Source: Schistocerca nitens
Lineage: Eukaryota > Arthropoda > Insecta > Orthoptera > Acrididae
Reading direction: 5' to 3'
Assembly: GCF_023898315.1 (NCBI RefSeq)
Contig: NC_064622.1
Coordinates: 77,262,387 to 77,326,386, forward strand
Length of the DNA: 64,000 bases
Shown in pieces: positions 12,603-23,420 of this stretch. The first letter of the stretch is position 1; the number at the start of each line of letters is the position of its first letter. Below the pieces are notes generated by a model that saw only the letters and a list, made by a program, of their open reading frames with translations, was not told where the DNA came from and did not search any database. A program made the position numbers and the translations under genes.

Positions 12603-12721
12603 CAGACGAAACTGGAATTAGGCCCTGCTTGTGTAGCAGGTATTTCGTTGTTATTCTAGCATAAACGAAACAATGAGGCTCACTCAAGTACTTGTTTGTT
12701 TTTACCAGTCACCGTGTTAAA

Positions 12722-13330
12722 TCTGATATAGCTACATTTTCATGGAGACATGTTGAGTCTCAATTTCATATTCAATAAGAACAGAAGCTGAAGTAAGGAA
12801 TTAAAATTTATGCCGCAGTCTGGACTTGAACTGAGGTACCATACTTAGTAGGCAGGCGTACTATCCACTACAAAGCGTTTCCATCTGTTACTGGGTACGG
12901 GAACTCTCAAAATTGACATTGGTCTCATCCCTAAATCTCCTAATGTGACACTTAGGGGTGAGACGAATGTCAGTTTTGATAGTTACTGTGCCCAGCAACA
13001 GATGACAACACTTATCTCTAAGATTTTACATTTGCTCGTTTTTCCACGCGTGTCTTCAATTCACACCTCATGCCATCTTGATTTGCGCCTTCTTAAATCG
13101 TCACTATTGCCGAGGCTCTGCGACTCTGGAACAGCACCTCAGCTTTGTTCGTAATGGGGAAATTCTGCCTGTACCTCAGATATAGCTGATCTATTGATCT
13201 GATATAATTACATTTTCGCTTAGACATACTGAGTCTCATTTTTATCTTTGGTAAAGACAGAACTTGGAGCACTGAATAGCACACCTGCCTATTAAGCAAG
13301 AGACCCAGGTTCAAGTCCCCATGATTTGCA
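12722..13330. repeat. compound repeat: direct repeats, hairpin and opposed tRNA-like units
   Basis: 12722-12800 and 13196-13275 are direct copies of an element starting CTGATATA(G/A)(C/T)TACATTTTC. Between them 12882-12935 and 12951-13004 form a 54-bp inverted repeat with about nine mismatches and a 15-base spacer. A minus-strand tRNA-like unit (12808-12876, inverted GGTTCAAGT-type B box) faces a plus-strand one (13268-13325, CCCAGGTTCAAGTCC). The arrangement suggests an aged foldback or composite SINE. Confidence 0.55.
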
Positions 13331-14211
13331 CAACTTTAAATTCATCGCTTCAGGTTCTATCCTTACCTTGTTAAATGTTTACCTCATTTAGTTCTTGCTT
13401 CATACCTAATTGCACATTCGAGTTCTCTGTCCTGACCGTGTTCGTGTGACGCTGTGGAAATGCCTCAAGTTGCTACGAGTCCTGGAGTGAAACATATGTG
13501 CGGAAAACAGCTACAAAACAGTAAGAAACACTTTGTGTTTACGTTCTTCCTGGAATTTTTGAAAAAAATCCATTGTTACTGATACAGTAGACTTCAGAAG
13601 TAACTTCTGCTCCAACCAACGTTTGTGTCGAGTGTATTAATTCTGTTGAAAGAGAAACAGAAAGCAAGTAAACCGCATGTTCTTGGCAAGACGAGAAGAC
13701 GACAGTGGCGAGTGTTAGGAAAATGTAAAGATTATATGAAATGTGCTGTGCGGCTGATGTTACATGCTTTCTGGATGCTGCTATTCATCGGCTTCTCATC
13801 AGTGCAATAGATGACGAGTTCCATTGTGCACTGGATTCCCCAAATTGAGAAACGGAAAGAATAGAGAGACATTACCAGCCATAGCCTTTTGTGGGTTCAG
13901 TATTTGGTTATAGAGTTAAAAATTTCGGTACATCGCTTTTACATTACGTTCACCTCATACAGGAATAATGTCCTGTGTTCGCGACAGGTTTTTCTATTGG
14001 CTGTTCTCATTCGTAACTTCCGGTTTCTTCCCTCCCTTGCGGACCGTATTTCTGTATTTTACAGTCTATTATTTCATTTTTCTAACAAGTTGTACTAAGC
14101 GATTTTGAAATTATGCTGTTTGCCTGCTTTTGATAGGTTTTACGAACCACATATTGTTCTTCGGCGGTTACGATGTGTTAATGCCACAGCTGTAACCTGA
14201 TCTTCGCCTGG
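13331..14211. other. no gene seen
   Basis: AT-rich sequence with short frames only (for example 13625-13810 and 13889-14098), none with a recognisable domain. Confidence 0.4.
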
Positions 14212-14550
14212 CAAAGATCTCAGCGGCAGTGGTAAAAACCTGTCAGTTAAAACCGATACCGGTGATTCAGTTCTGAATAACCAGCATATTTTTGTATTTG
14301 TTTAGTCTCGGTTATAAAAGGTGATTTTTTAAATTTTTTTACCAATAACCAAGTAAAAAACTGATATATCAACTAGCCATAGCAGCTGTGTTTTTCGATT
14401 TTATTCGTAAAATTTGCGTTAGTTTGAAATACTGCGTTATTACAGAAAATTCGAAAGCGCTCAGCGCTGTTTTATTAACAGTGCCGACAGCACAGATACA
14501 TGGCATAATGAACTGGTAGAGCATTGCTGTAACGGTAATGTCCCTGCTGA
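14212..14550 (+). repeat. dispersed repeat, homologous to 24318-24660
   Basis: Contains GTTAAAACCGATACCGGT, TATTTGTTTAGTCTCGGTTAT and ATATATCAACTAGCCATAG-type segments, matched in order at 24.3 kb. Probably one end of a DNA transposon. No coding capacity is visible. Confidence 0.5.
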
Positions 14551-15449
14551 CGTGTATCGTGCAACGTGCAAGACTTGGCGCCACCTTGTCTGTACTATAC
14601 GGTGGCTTCTTGTTGTCGCCGCCGGACATCTGATGTAGAATAGCACCAACGCTAGTCTGGAAATGTTTTTACGAAATGACGTAGCAGCGAAGTACAATAC
14701 TTCATCTGCTCTGAAATATTAAACATTTTTCTGCTATTTCTATGAAATAATAAAAGAGGAAGGTAACAGTAATAAATTCAAAACTTTACAGCAGTTAACT
14801 CAGTCAAAATAGAAAGTAGCTGATCTGCTCCCTTTGTCTGCATAACATTCCTTTATCCGGCTGTAGTCCTTGAAAACGGACAAATTAAAACGAAAATTTT
14901 CTTCAACCTCAATTTTCGCTCTTTAGCACTGCCTGTTCGTAACTCTCAAGTAGTGGTATTATCTCCGACTATAACATGTTTTTGAACAGAGTTTCAAAAA
15001 ATTAAAATCAATAGCAGGATATTGGTGCTTTTTTGCAGTATTCAGTCGCTTATTACTTTTCGAGAAAATCAGCAAACGGTGGATAGACTAAGTTTTCTTT
15101 TATTTGCCCATTTATTATTGTTACTATTACACATTTCTGCCTTCAACACAGTGTTTAACTTGAATGTTACAAGATAATTCGTTTTTGTTTGTTTCCTTTC
15201 TCCATTTCTCTTCCCAAAACTTCTGCATTCTTTGACTATGTTCCTGTTTCCTTTGCTCCTGTCCATATTGTGCCTGTTTTCTTCCTCTCTTTTACGTCAA
15301 ATTTCATGTTCAATATTTTGTTGCTGAATTTGTCCCTTTCATTTATCATTTCAGTACTGATCCCTATTTGTTTTAGGTCTCCTTTTGTTCCTTGAAACTA
15401 ACTGATTTTTTGATTGAACTATTTACTATATCAACAATCCTCTTTGTGG
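14551..15449. other. no gene seen
   Basis: AT-rich. Plus-strand T-rich frames around 15189-15395 look like compositional artefacts. Confidence 0.4.
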
Positions 15450-15453
15450 GTCT

Positions 15454-17048
15454 TGTAACGCCGGAAATGCATATCCTCCATTTCCATCTATTGTACTATA
15501 AATTTTTTCCTTGTTTTATTACCTGAAGATGACATTTCTGTGTCTTTATATATTGTAATTGTTTTGCTATTTATATATGTCGATGTATAATTGGTTTGTT
15601 TTGTAAATAATAGTTGTAATTTTTACACTGGGTCTTGCCTAGGGAAAACTATGCTATCGAACGATTACATCGATAGGTCGTGTGGAGAACGAAAGTGTTT
15701 AGGATCTTTGGTAGTGTTAACTCTGCCGCATGGAGCGTGGGCAGAGTGAGCCTGGCGGGAGTAGGACACTGGAGCAGGTGTGTTGTGTGCCGCTCCCGCG
15801 AGTTGCCGCGCTTTCGGGGTTGGGCAGCATGTAATTGCGCTCGACTTGCTATGATAGTTTCTGACACGGTGTCGCGGACGGGAAGCATTAGCTGGCGCAC
15901 ATCAAGAGCCCGTTTCGCCTGGTGACCGTGTCGAGAAGGAGGGGCGGCAACATCCAGCTTCTGCAACAGCGACGGCCGACAATGAGTGACTGGCGCGACC
16001 TCCTTGACCGACGACTTCAAACCTTCAATCAACCAACAAGGAAGACTGGAAGCACGTAAAGTTCTAGAACTGTATGGCAGACCTCAGCTTTTAAAATTGT
16101 CCCATTTGCCTCACAAAATTACAGCAACTTAGCATGAAACTTCGTTGCTCATTGTCCCTATTGCATTACCAAGCAGAGTCTCTTCCTTTTCCGAAATGAA
16201 CCCGAGTGTCGTTGAAATTCAAACGCCAGCATTAAAGTAATATCATTCCATTTCACTGCTTTAATTTCAAAGTTCAGTTAAAGTATTCATAGCTGGTTAC
16301 AATATTTAGATTACACAAGCACAAATTAAGAGTGCGAGTTTTGTTACCATATTTTAGCTTACCTGTGACTGCAGCTCAGCTTGGTACGTACTAAATTTTG
16401 CTATTGTTAATTGTTCAAAATCATTTAATTCAAGTTCAAAGTTAAATCTCTTATATCTAAATTGCGTAGATTCAAGTAGCTTTTGAAATGATTGTTGAGG
16501 TAGCCCAAGACTAACCTTATTTTATTGAATTTCGTAGTGCTTCAGAAACAAAGTTCACTATTAATTTCAGTCACTAAATTAACTTTCAATTTTCCGGTTT
16601 TATTAATTCTATTGCTAAATTAAGTCAGAGTATAGCGAAATTTATTACTTCTGACAAACATTCAGTTTTCGCACAACATGTGTCAACCTTCAGTTGCCAC
16701 GCTCTTAGTGCTAAATATATGTGCATTAATCTTTCATTTTCAGTTATTATAGTAGTTGTCCATAGGACTGGCGACCGTAATTTTCCCCAAATCTCAAATA
16801 TCTAATTAACGCCAATTAATTGTTAACGTAACGAACAAACATTTACTTTCTTTATTAACTTTACCCCTTTTCAAAATTAATTTCCACCAATTTCATTTGC
16901 ATTTTTCCTTTGATTTAGATGTAACCCTTTCCTCCCTCTTTACCGACAGATTAACTTCGGTGACGATTGCTTTTCCCAAATTTCAATTAGGTACACGCGG
17001 TTTAATTTTTCACTGTCATTAAGGTCGATAAGTGAGGGGGAGGTTACA
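15454..17048. mobile_element. solo LTR, 1.6 kb, of an LTR retrotransposon
   Basis: Starts TGTAACGCCGG and ends GGGGGAGGTTACA, so the termini form a perfect 6-bp inverted repeat TGTAAC/GTTACA. Flanks are GTCT at 15450-15453 and GTCT at 17049-17052, a 4-bp duplication as expected for Gypsy- or BEL-type integrase. No internal region or second LTR is adjacent, so it is probably a solo LTR from recombination. A GC-rich block at about 15650-16030 lies inside. Family unassigned and orientation unknown. The call depends on termini and TSD only. Confidence 0.65.
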
Positions 17049-17217
17049 GTCTGTTGTTGTCCATTCTATGTATGTGTCCATAGAATGTTAGTCTCTTTTT
17101 CTGATCGTGGCTGTGAGTCTGTCTGAGGTCTGTCTTATTTGCCTATTTAGTTTAAAATTTTGATTCTACTTATCTTGAAACAGAGTCAAAATTCTTCTTT
17201 GTTCGATTTCTACGTTT

Positions 17218-17409
17218 CAGTGTTCAAATGTGTTAATTCCTAAGGGACGAAACTGCTGAGGTCACCGGTCCCTAGGCTTACACACTACTTAAACCAACTT
17301 ATGCTAATAGCAATACACACACACACCGAGGGAGGACTCCAACCTCCGGCGGGAGGGGCCGGGTAATCCGTGACATGGCGCCTGAAACCGCGCGGCCACT
17401 CCGCGCGGC
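17218..17409 (-). mobile_element. SINE of a second tRNA-like family
   Basis: On the minus strand it begins GCCGCGCGGAGTGGCCGCGC and has a B-box-like GGAGTCCTCCCTCGG. It ends in GGAATTAACACATTTGAA-like sequence. An exact 11-bp duplication TTTCTACGTTT flanks it (17207-17217 and 17410-17420). Confidence 0.88.
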
Positions 17410-17420
17410 TTTCTACGTTT

Positions 17421-17580
17421 ATTACAGGAAATAAAACGAATAAAATATCCGAAAATCGCTCGTTTAAGACAACTGTAATTTCGAGCTATTTTAACAGTCA
17501 GTTTAAACTGGTATGAAAAAAAAGAACGATGTAACCGGAAACCGGTTGTTTGGGCGATAACCGCCATTCCTGGCTTGGAA
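17421..17580. repeat. dispersed repeat, homologous to 29072-29228
   Basis: Shares order and spacing of ATTTTAACAGTCA.GTTTAAACTG, TGTAACCGGAAACCGGT and GATAACCG(C/T)CAT with the 29.1-kb copy. It may be the other end of the family at 14.2 and 24.3 kb. Confidence 0.45.
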
Positions 17581-17735
17581 ACATCGTGGCTCAAGTTTAA
17601 ATGCTGGCCGTCAAAGAGATGTGCGAGCTGCGAGGCTAGAGCACGAACGTACTATAATAATCCTGAGTACGCGACTGTACTCGACAGGGCGTGATGTACG
17701 TTCTGTGGGAAGCAGACTGCAGCGATGTCAAAACA

Positions 17736-17936
17736 AAAAATGGTTCAAATGGCTCTGAGCACTATGGGACTCAACTGCTGTGGTTATCAGTCCCCTAGAA
17801 CTTAGAACTACTTAAACCTAACTAACCTAAGGACATCGCACACATCCATGCCCGAGGCAGGATTCGAACCTGCGACCGTAGCAGTCCCACGGTTCCGGAC
17901 TGCGCGCCTAGAACCGCGAGACCACCGCGGCCGGCT
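17736..17936 (-). mobile_element. Leu-tRNA-like SINE, full length, perfect TSD
   Basis: Same family as 3243-3440. A 12-bp duplication GATGTCAAAACA is exact at 17724-17735 and 17937-17948. B box and 3' motif are both intact. Confidence 0.93.
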
Positions 17937-18307
17937 GATGTCAAAACAGACGCGGAGGAATACGTAGCACAATGCTTTCGTCCGTCTTAAGGCAGCGGTG
18001 AACAGAGCACAGCAGAGAATGAGAGAGACAGAGCGCGCCGTAGCGCTGCCAGTGTCAGTTCCGGACTAGGGGACGCGGCGAGTACCGTGGTGCCGCCGTC
18101 CCTCATTACGTAAAGACAGCCCAGCCTAAGCGAGCGCTAATAGCAGCGGCAGGTGCTGGCCGGGTGGCCTACGCTTCCGCCACTCTTCGTCACTCACACC
18201 GTGCGGCGTCTGCGAAGCGTTGAAATATTTCGGGATTCCCGCGCGGATATTTAAATAAAGGACGAGCTCGAACGGCACGGACAAAATTTCCGAAATTGCT
18301 CGGGTGC

Positions 18308-18935
18308 GAGGGGTGTTCAATAAGTAATGTAACACTAAGCTAATTTCACTTGAAAGAATTCGCAATTTGCTGTGGAACATCCTGAAATATTCCCGCTTCA
18401 GCCCCTACATTTTCATTAAGTTCCGATAGGTGGCGGCGCTCTACTTAACTTCAAAATGGCGTACGTTTTGGAGCTCCATTCCATGCAAAGAGCTATCACT
18501 GAGTTAGGCGCCTGCAGAATGCCTACGGAGACCTCGCAGTGAACAAAAGCACGATGAGTCGTTGAGCGAGGCGTCCGTCGCCATCGCAACAAGGTCACGC
18601 AGACACTTCCGATCTCTCTAGCGCGCCGGCCGGCCTCACACATCTGTGACTCCTGCAACGCTGGAACGCGCGTACACTCTCATTCGAGGTGATCGACGTA
18701 TCACAATCAAACACTTCGCTGCAAAATTCGACTCACGCAAGTGTGTGCACTCGGGAGGAGCTCGCAAAATCTCATTGGACTGTGCTCCCTCATCCACCCT
18801 ACAGTGTGGATCTCGCAACTTCCGACTTCCATCTGTCTGGCTCAATGTAGGATGCAGTTCGCGGGAAGCATCCTCAGCCCTTAGGTGTCACCAGATGCAG
18901 ATACCGTGGGACATGAGGTCAGCACACCCCTCGAT
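18308..18935 (+). mobile_element. deleted mariner-like element
   Basis: The left end GAGGGGTGTTCAATAAGTAA is the same terminus as at 53396. Internal sequence includes an ATTAAGTTCCGATAGGTGGCG segment (also at 53.5 kb) and a frame around 18785-18830 reading HPPYSVDLATSDFHL, the C-terminal signature of mariner DD34D transposases. Most of the transposase is missing and stops are frequent. The right terminus was not identified. Confidence 0.65.
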
Positions 18936-19502
18936 CCACAACCTAACATTTCAGAAATTAAGCAGTGTTATAACCTACAAAGCAAGTCATAATACCTAGA
19001 AACATAAAGAAGAATATTGAGATGAGAATTGAAGGTCAGCCGTAAGTAACAAACACAGGGACGCCTGTTTCGCACGAAGAACCACCACAGCGCGATGTAA
19101 GATGAAATCATTACAATTTAACTGTTATGCAGCACAACGGGATAAAATAATGTATGTTTGATTTTGGGGTTCAAACTGCATAATCTTCGCAACTTAGGAA
19201 ACATTACTAGTCTTCCATTGACCAACATATTAAGTACCAAGAAAAAGAATGACCTATTAGCTATGTATTATTTTCTGTAAGTGAAGTAAAAGATTTTTTA
19301 GTTCTCGTTGTGTCACTGATGCTAATACTATTTTCCTTGCGATTGTCGTCAAAATGTCATGAGACGAAGCGGACATTTGGATACATTTTAATAACTTTCA
19401 GGTGTCTTGATCACACTTTTTGTAATTTCCTAAATCGTCTTAAGCGTCTGACATTCCATCATTTTCAAAGTCTATAAAATACAATGCAAAACTCGTATCA
19501 AA
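18936..19502. other. no gene seen
   Basis: AT-rich single-copy-looking sequence up to the TA target of Tc1-like copy B. Confidence 0.4.
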
Positions 19503-19504
19503 TA

Positions 19505-20926
19505 CACTCCTGGAAATGGAAAAAAGAACACATTGACACCGGTGTGTCAGACCCACCATACTTGCTCCGGACACTGCGAGAGGGCTGTACAAGCAATGAT
19601 CACACGCACGGCACAGCGGACACACCAGGAACCGCGGTGTTGGCCGTCGAATGGCGCTAGCTGCGCAGCATTTGTGCACCGCCGCCGTCAGTGTCAGCCA
19701 GTTTGCCGTGGCATACGGAGCTCCATCGCAGTCTTTAACACTGGTAGCATGCCGCGACAGCGTGGACGTGAACCGTATGTGCAGTTGACGGACTTTGAGC
19801 GAGGGCGTATAGTGGGCATGCGGGAGGTCGGGTGGACGTACCGCCGAATTGCTCAACACGTGGGGCGTGAGGTCTCCACAGTACATCGATGTTGTCACCA
19901 GTGGTCGGCGGAAGGTGCACGTGCCCGTCGACCTGGGACCGGACCGCAGCGACGCACGGATGCACGCCAAGACCGTAGGATCCTACGCAGTGCCGTAGGG
20001 GACCGCACCGCCACTTCCCAGCAAATTAGGGACACTGTTGCTCCTGGGGTATCGGCGAGGACCATTCGCAACCGTCTCCATGAAGCTGGGCTACGGTCCC
20101 GCACACCGTTAGGCCGTCTTCCGCTCACGCCCCAACATCGTGCAGCCCGCCTCCAGTGGTGTCGCGACAGGCGTGAATGGAGGGACGAATGGAGACGTGT
20201 CGTCTTCAGCGATGAGAGTCGCTTCTGCCTTGGTGCCAATGATGGTCGTATGCGTGTTTGGCGCCGTGCAGGTGAGCGCCACAATCAGGACTGCATACGA
20301 CCGAGGCACACAGGGCCAACACCCGGCATCATGGTGTGGGGAGCGATCTCCTACACTGGCCGTACACCACTGGTGATCGTCGAGGGGACACTGAATAGTG
20401 CACGGTACATCCAAACCGTCATAGAACCCATCGTTCTACCATTCCTAGACCGGCAAGGGAACTTGCTGTTCCAACAGGACAATGCACGTCCGCATGTATC
20501 CCGTGCCACCCAACGTGCTCTAGAAGGTGTAAGTCAACTACCCTGGTCAGCAAGATCTCCGGATCTGTCCCCCATTCAGCATGTTTGGGACTGGATGAAG
20601 CGTCGTCTCACGCGGTCTGCACGTCCAGCACGAACGCTGGTCCAACTGAGGCGCCAGGTGGAAATGGCATGGCAAGCCGTTCCACAGGACTACATCCAGC
20701 ATCTCTACGATCGTCTCCATGGGAGAATAGCAGCCTGCATTGCTGCGAAAGGTGGATATACACTGTACTAGTGCCGACATTGTGCATGCTCTGTTGCCTG
20801 TGTCTATGTGCCTGTGGTTCTGTCAGTGTGATCATGTGATGTATCTGACCCCAGGAATGTGTCAATAAAGTTTCCCCTTCCTGGGACAATGAATTCACGG
20901 TGTTCTTATTTCAATTTCCAGGAGTG
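19505..20926 (+). mobile_element. Tc1-like transposon, 1.42 kb (copy B)
   Basis: TA duplications at 19503-19504 and 20927-20928 with inverted ends CACTCCTGGAAATGGAAAAA and CACTCCTGGAAATTGAAATA. Same length as copies C and D and nearly identical to them. A truncated SINE is inserted immediately beside its right end. Confidence 0.96.
19749..20771 (+). CDS. Tc1-like transposase, full length but catalytic Glu changed to Gln
   Basis: 340 residues from the ATG at 19749 (MPRQRGREPYVQLTDFERG). A longer upstream frame exists, but this start matches the family pattern and the typical Tc1 transposase length. The N-terminal half has two HTH-like parts (YRRIAQHVGREVSTVHRCC; SARTIRNRLHEAGL). The DDE domain has VVFSDESRF, then FQQDNARPH, then SPIQHVWDWMKRR. 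In copies A, C and D the last motif is SPIEHVWDWM, so this copy carries E to Q at the third catalytic position. It should bind its terminal repeats but is not expected to cut. The frame ends GGYTLY. Confidence 0.9.
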   Translation: MPRQRGREPYVQLTDFERGRIVGMREVGWTYRRIAQHVGREVSTVHRCCHQWSAEGARARRPGTGPQRRTDARQDRRILRSAVGDRTATSQQIRDTVAPGVSARTIRNRLHEAGLRSRTPLGRLPLTPQHRAARLQWCRDRREWRDEWRRVVFSDESRFCLGANDGRMRVWRRAGERHNQDCIRPRHTGPTPGIMVWGAISYTGRTPLVIVEGTLNSARYIQTVIEPIVLPFLDRQGNLLFQQDNARPHVSRATQRALEGVSQLPWSARSPDLSPIQHVWDWMKRRLTRSARPARTLVQLRRQVEMAWQAVPQDYIQHLYDRLHGRIAACIAAKGGYTLY

Positions 20927-20942
20927 TAATATAAAAATAGAC

Positions 20943-21091
20943 GCGGGACTGCTACGGTCGCAGGTTCGAATCCTGCCTCGGGCATGGGTGTGTGTGATGT
21001 CCTTAGGTTAGTTAGGTTTAAGTAGTTCTAAGTTCTAGGGGACTTATGACCTAAGATGTTGAGTCCCATAGTGCTCAGAGCCATTTGAACC
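20943..21091 (+). mobile_element. 5'-truncated Leu-tRNA-like SINE
   Basis: Begins inside the tRNA head just before the B box (CAGGTTCGAATCCTGC) and runs to GAGCCATTTGAACC. Exact 14-bp duplication ATATAAAAATAGAC at 20929-20942 and 21092-21105. The left copy abuts the TA of Tc1-like copy B. Confidence 0.93.
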
Positions 21092-21105
21092 ATATAAAAA
21101 TAGAC

Positions 21106-21990
21106 TGCATTTCATCATCGATTGGAGACCTACTATAGCGAATAAAATATTTTTTTAGTTTATCAGTGTTATATCAATCATAGAAAGTTATTCAATAGAT
21201 ACATTGAATTTCGTCAATATTCTTAACGACGAGAAAAATGAAAACTGCCACCGGGGAACAAATCAGAAACCAATTGGAGTAAACCGCTAGCCGCCACTGG
21301 GTACAAGGTACCCGCTGCATTTTTTTAGTTCACAACTATATTTTTCATGTAATTCTTCAGGCTTTCCCGGCGAGATCTTGACATGTGGAATAATCTGGCC
21401 TACTGCCGGATGTTTGTGTCGCTCTGGCACAATATTTCGGCCACGTAACTCGTTGCCTTCTGCAGGTGCAACCTGAGACTCAGGTCGCACCTGAAAGAAC
21501 AGGACCTCTCCCCAGGTCGCTGCCGTCCCTGCCGACTGTGATTCTTCCGAGACGGTACAGAACCACGTTTTCCTGATGAACGAAAGGCGACCCCGTTCAT
21601 CAGCAGTTCATGCTTTCCGGTCGCGGCACCAATCCAAATGCCGCCGTTTGTGTTGTTTTGTTGACGGCCTGGGACGGTAGTTCCCTAGAACGGCTGCTGC
21701 TAGCCTCCGACCATTTGCGCGGGATGACACAGAGTGTGGCAGGAAGTCCATTACTTATTCTCAAATGCTATGTGCACTTGTGAAAGGGTCACAAGGTACT
21801 TGGTGTACAGTACGAGGATCCTGCCACGTGGTGGTCAGACGTGGTAGATCTGAAACCTGACAACGAGAACGCATGCTCTCACGTTCCCGTGCTGTCCATC
21901 AGGCCACTGTCACATCCGAATGCCCCAAAACCTGGAGATCGCTCCATTCTACCAAATGGAGACCACCGACAATAAGATCGCTTCCAACCC
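21106..21990. other. no gene seen; short hairpin
   Basis: A 15-bp inverted repeat (CAGGTGCAACCTGAG / CTCAGGTCGCACCTG, one mismatch) lies near 21463-21493. Otherwise no recognisable gene or element. Confidence 0.4.
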
Positions 21991-21991
21991 T

Positions 21992-22407
21992 TGTAGGAAA
22001 ATGGTGCACCTACAGCCATCCTTATGATGTCATTTGTTGTTCAGCTACCAGTTTCGTCGCTTCATTGCTCCATCTTCAGGCCCTAACTGATGCTGAACGG
22101 GTTAACACCATCCGTACACGTGAAGCCATCACTGGCCAACATAACTGGTTTACACAGACTACCTGTAAATGTGATGTTGTCTCTCCAACTATTAACTCTC
22201 AGCTCAGTTGATGGATGGAGAGACATCACGGTTACAAGTAGTCTGCGTAAACCAGTTATGTTGACCCCCGATGCATCGTGTATACCAATGGTTTTAACCC
22301 CTGCAGCATCAGCTAAGACCTGAAGTTGGTGCACTGAAGCGCCGAAACTGGTAACTGTACAGTAGATGATATCGTGAGGACGACTGTAGGTGCTCAATTT
22401 TCTTACA
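21992..22407. mobile_element. foldback element, about 190-bp arms
   Basis: Left arm 21992-22186 and right arm 22217-22407 are reverse complements at roughly 75-80 percent, separated by about 30 bases. Matched landmarks include GGTGCACCTACAG / CTGTAGGTGCTC and CATAACTGGTTTAC / GTAAACCAGTTATG. Each arm contains a hammerhead-like motif: minus strand at about 22052-22079 and plus strand at 22320-22347. No coding sequence. Confidence 0.8.
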
Positions 22408-22630
22408 ATACTGAATGGTCGTTGTCCCCCAGACGTCCAATCACAAGGATGGACGATCATAAAAGCTTCCAAACTCAGTCAGATGCTGACAATGTTTTTC
22501 CCACACGAGTACCCGGCATCTCTGTGGCCTTCACAGCGACCACTCACCACTTCATACTCTTCACGCCACTTATGCACTCTAACAGGCCCGGTAATAGCAC
22601 TAAACACGAACAACACGAATGCAACCGAGA

Positions 22631-22857
22631 GAAATGGCGTAGTGGTTAGCACACTGGACTCGCATTCGGAAGAACGACGTCCCGCTTCCGGCCATCCTGA
22701 TTTGGGTTTTCCGTGACTTCCCAAAATCTTTTCAGGCAAATGCCGGGATTGTTCCTTTGAAAGGGCACGTCCCACTTCCTTCCCCATCCTTCCCTAAACA
22801 GATGGGACCGATGACCTCGCTGTTTGGTACATTGTCCCCAACCATCCAACCAACCAC
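22631..22857 (+). mobile_element. tRNA-derived SINE, third family
   Basis: The head GGCGTAGTGGTTAGCACACT is an A box, but the B box region is decayed. The body carries GGTTTTCCGTGACTTCCC, GGCAAATGCCGGGATTGTTC and CCTTCCCCATCCTTCCC, and ends CCAACCATCCAACCAACC. I recognise this as a common orthopteran SINE family. TSD not resolved. Confidence 0.8.
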
Positions 22858-23125
22858 TACTATACTTTGGTGGTAGTTCTACCTGTCACAGAGGATTTTA
22901 GCTCTAATCATTTACATACTCATAGAAGGTGTGGTACGAGTATAAAGTTACATTGACATACGGCCGTGTGTTCTATGGACATAACTTTTCTAATCAGGAA
23001 GTTTATTTCTAATATGAACTTTAGAGGTAACAGGTCAGTTGAAGTTCTTAACAGAAAACACGTCGAAGCAACATTATTTCCTGTTTTTATGTGGAAGTTA
23101 ACTGTATGAATATTCGCGCGTATTA

Positions 23126-23262
23126 CAGCGTTGCGAGTCCTCCCTCGGGCATGGGCGTGTGTGTGTTGTCCCTAGCTTAAGTTAGTTTAAGTTAGATTAA
23201 GTAGTGTGTCAGTCCAGGGACTCATGACCCTAGCAGTTTGGTCCCATAGGAACTTACCACAA
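23126..23262 (+). mobile_element. decayed SINE fragment
   Basis: Has CTCCCTCGGGCATGGGCGTG, AAGTTAGATTAAGTAGTGTG and a terminal GGTCCCATAGGAACTTACC, the body of the family seen on the minus strand at 17218-17409. The 5' head is missing. Confidence 0.65.
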
Positions 23263-23272
23263 TGCCGACTAG

Positions 23273-23420
23273 CCTGTATGTGGATTTTAGTTGGTTTTCC
23301 ACAGCCGGTTAGGTGAACACACAGCTCGTACCCAAGTCTCGCGTCAGTTACAGGATACGTAAATATTTACAAAACGTTCGCACACTTTCACATAACTGAC
23401 ACTACACGCAGACAGTTCGC
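23273..23420 (+). repeat. dispersed repeat, homologous to 57244-57385
   Basis: Shares TGGTTTTCCACAGCCGGTTAGG-type start, TACCCAAGT(C/T), TCAGTTACA(G/T)GAT and CGCAGACAG in the same order and orientation with the 57.3-kb copy. Parent element unknown. Confidence 0.55.

Larger units (their letters stand above)
4793..12640 (-). mobile_element. CR1/Jockey-type LINE (LINE A), split by two insertions
   Basis: One minus-strand non-LTR retrotransposon can be followed from an endonuclease region (12417 down to 11886), through more endonuclease (10472-10209), to reverse transcriptase (7106-5074) and a 3' region ending near 4793. A Tc1-like transposon (10473-11885) and an RTE-like LINE (7165-10207) interrupt it. 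Both left target-site duplications, so the three pieces read through once the insertions are set aside. Both outer ends are approximate. The clade is inferred from motif style only. Confidence 0.85.

Noticed and set aside
15533-15556. CTGAAGATGACA...TGTC, a partial hammerhead core
   Set aside because: Core and stem II are present but the obligatory GAAA is replaced by TTTA; at best a relic inside the solo LTR.
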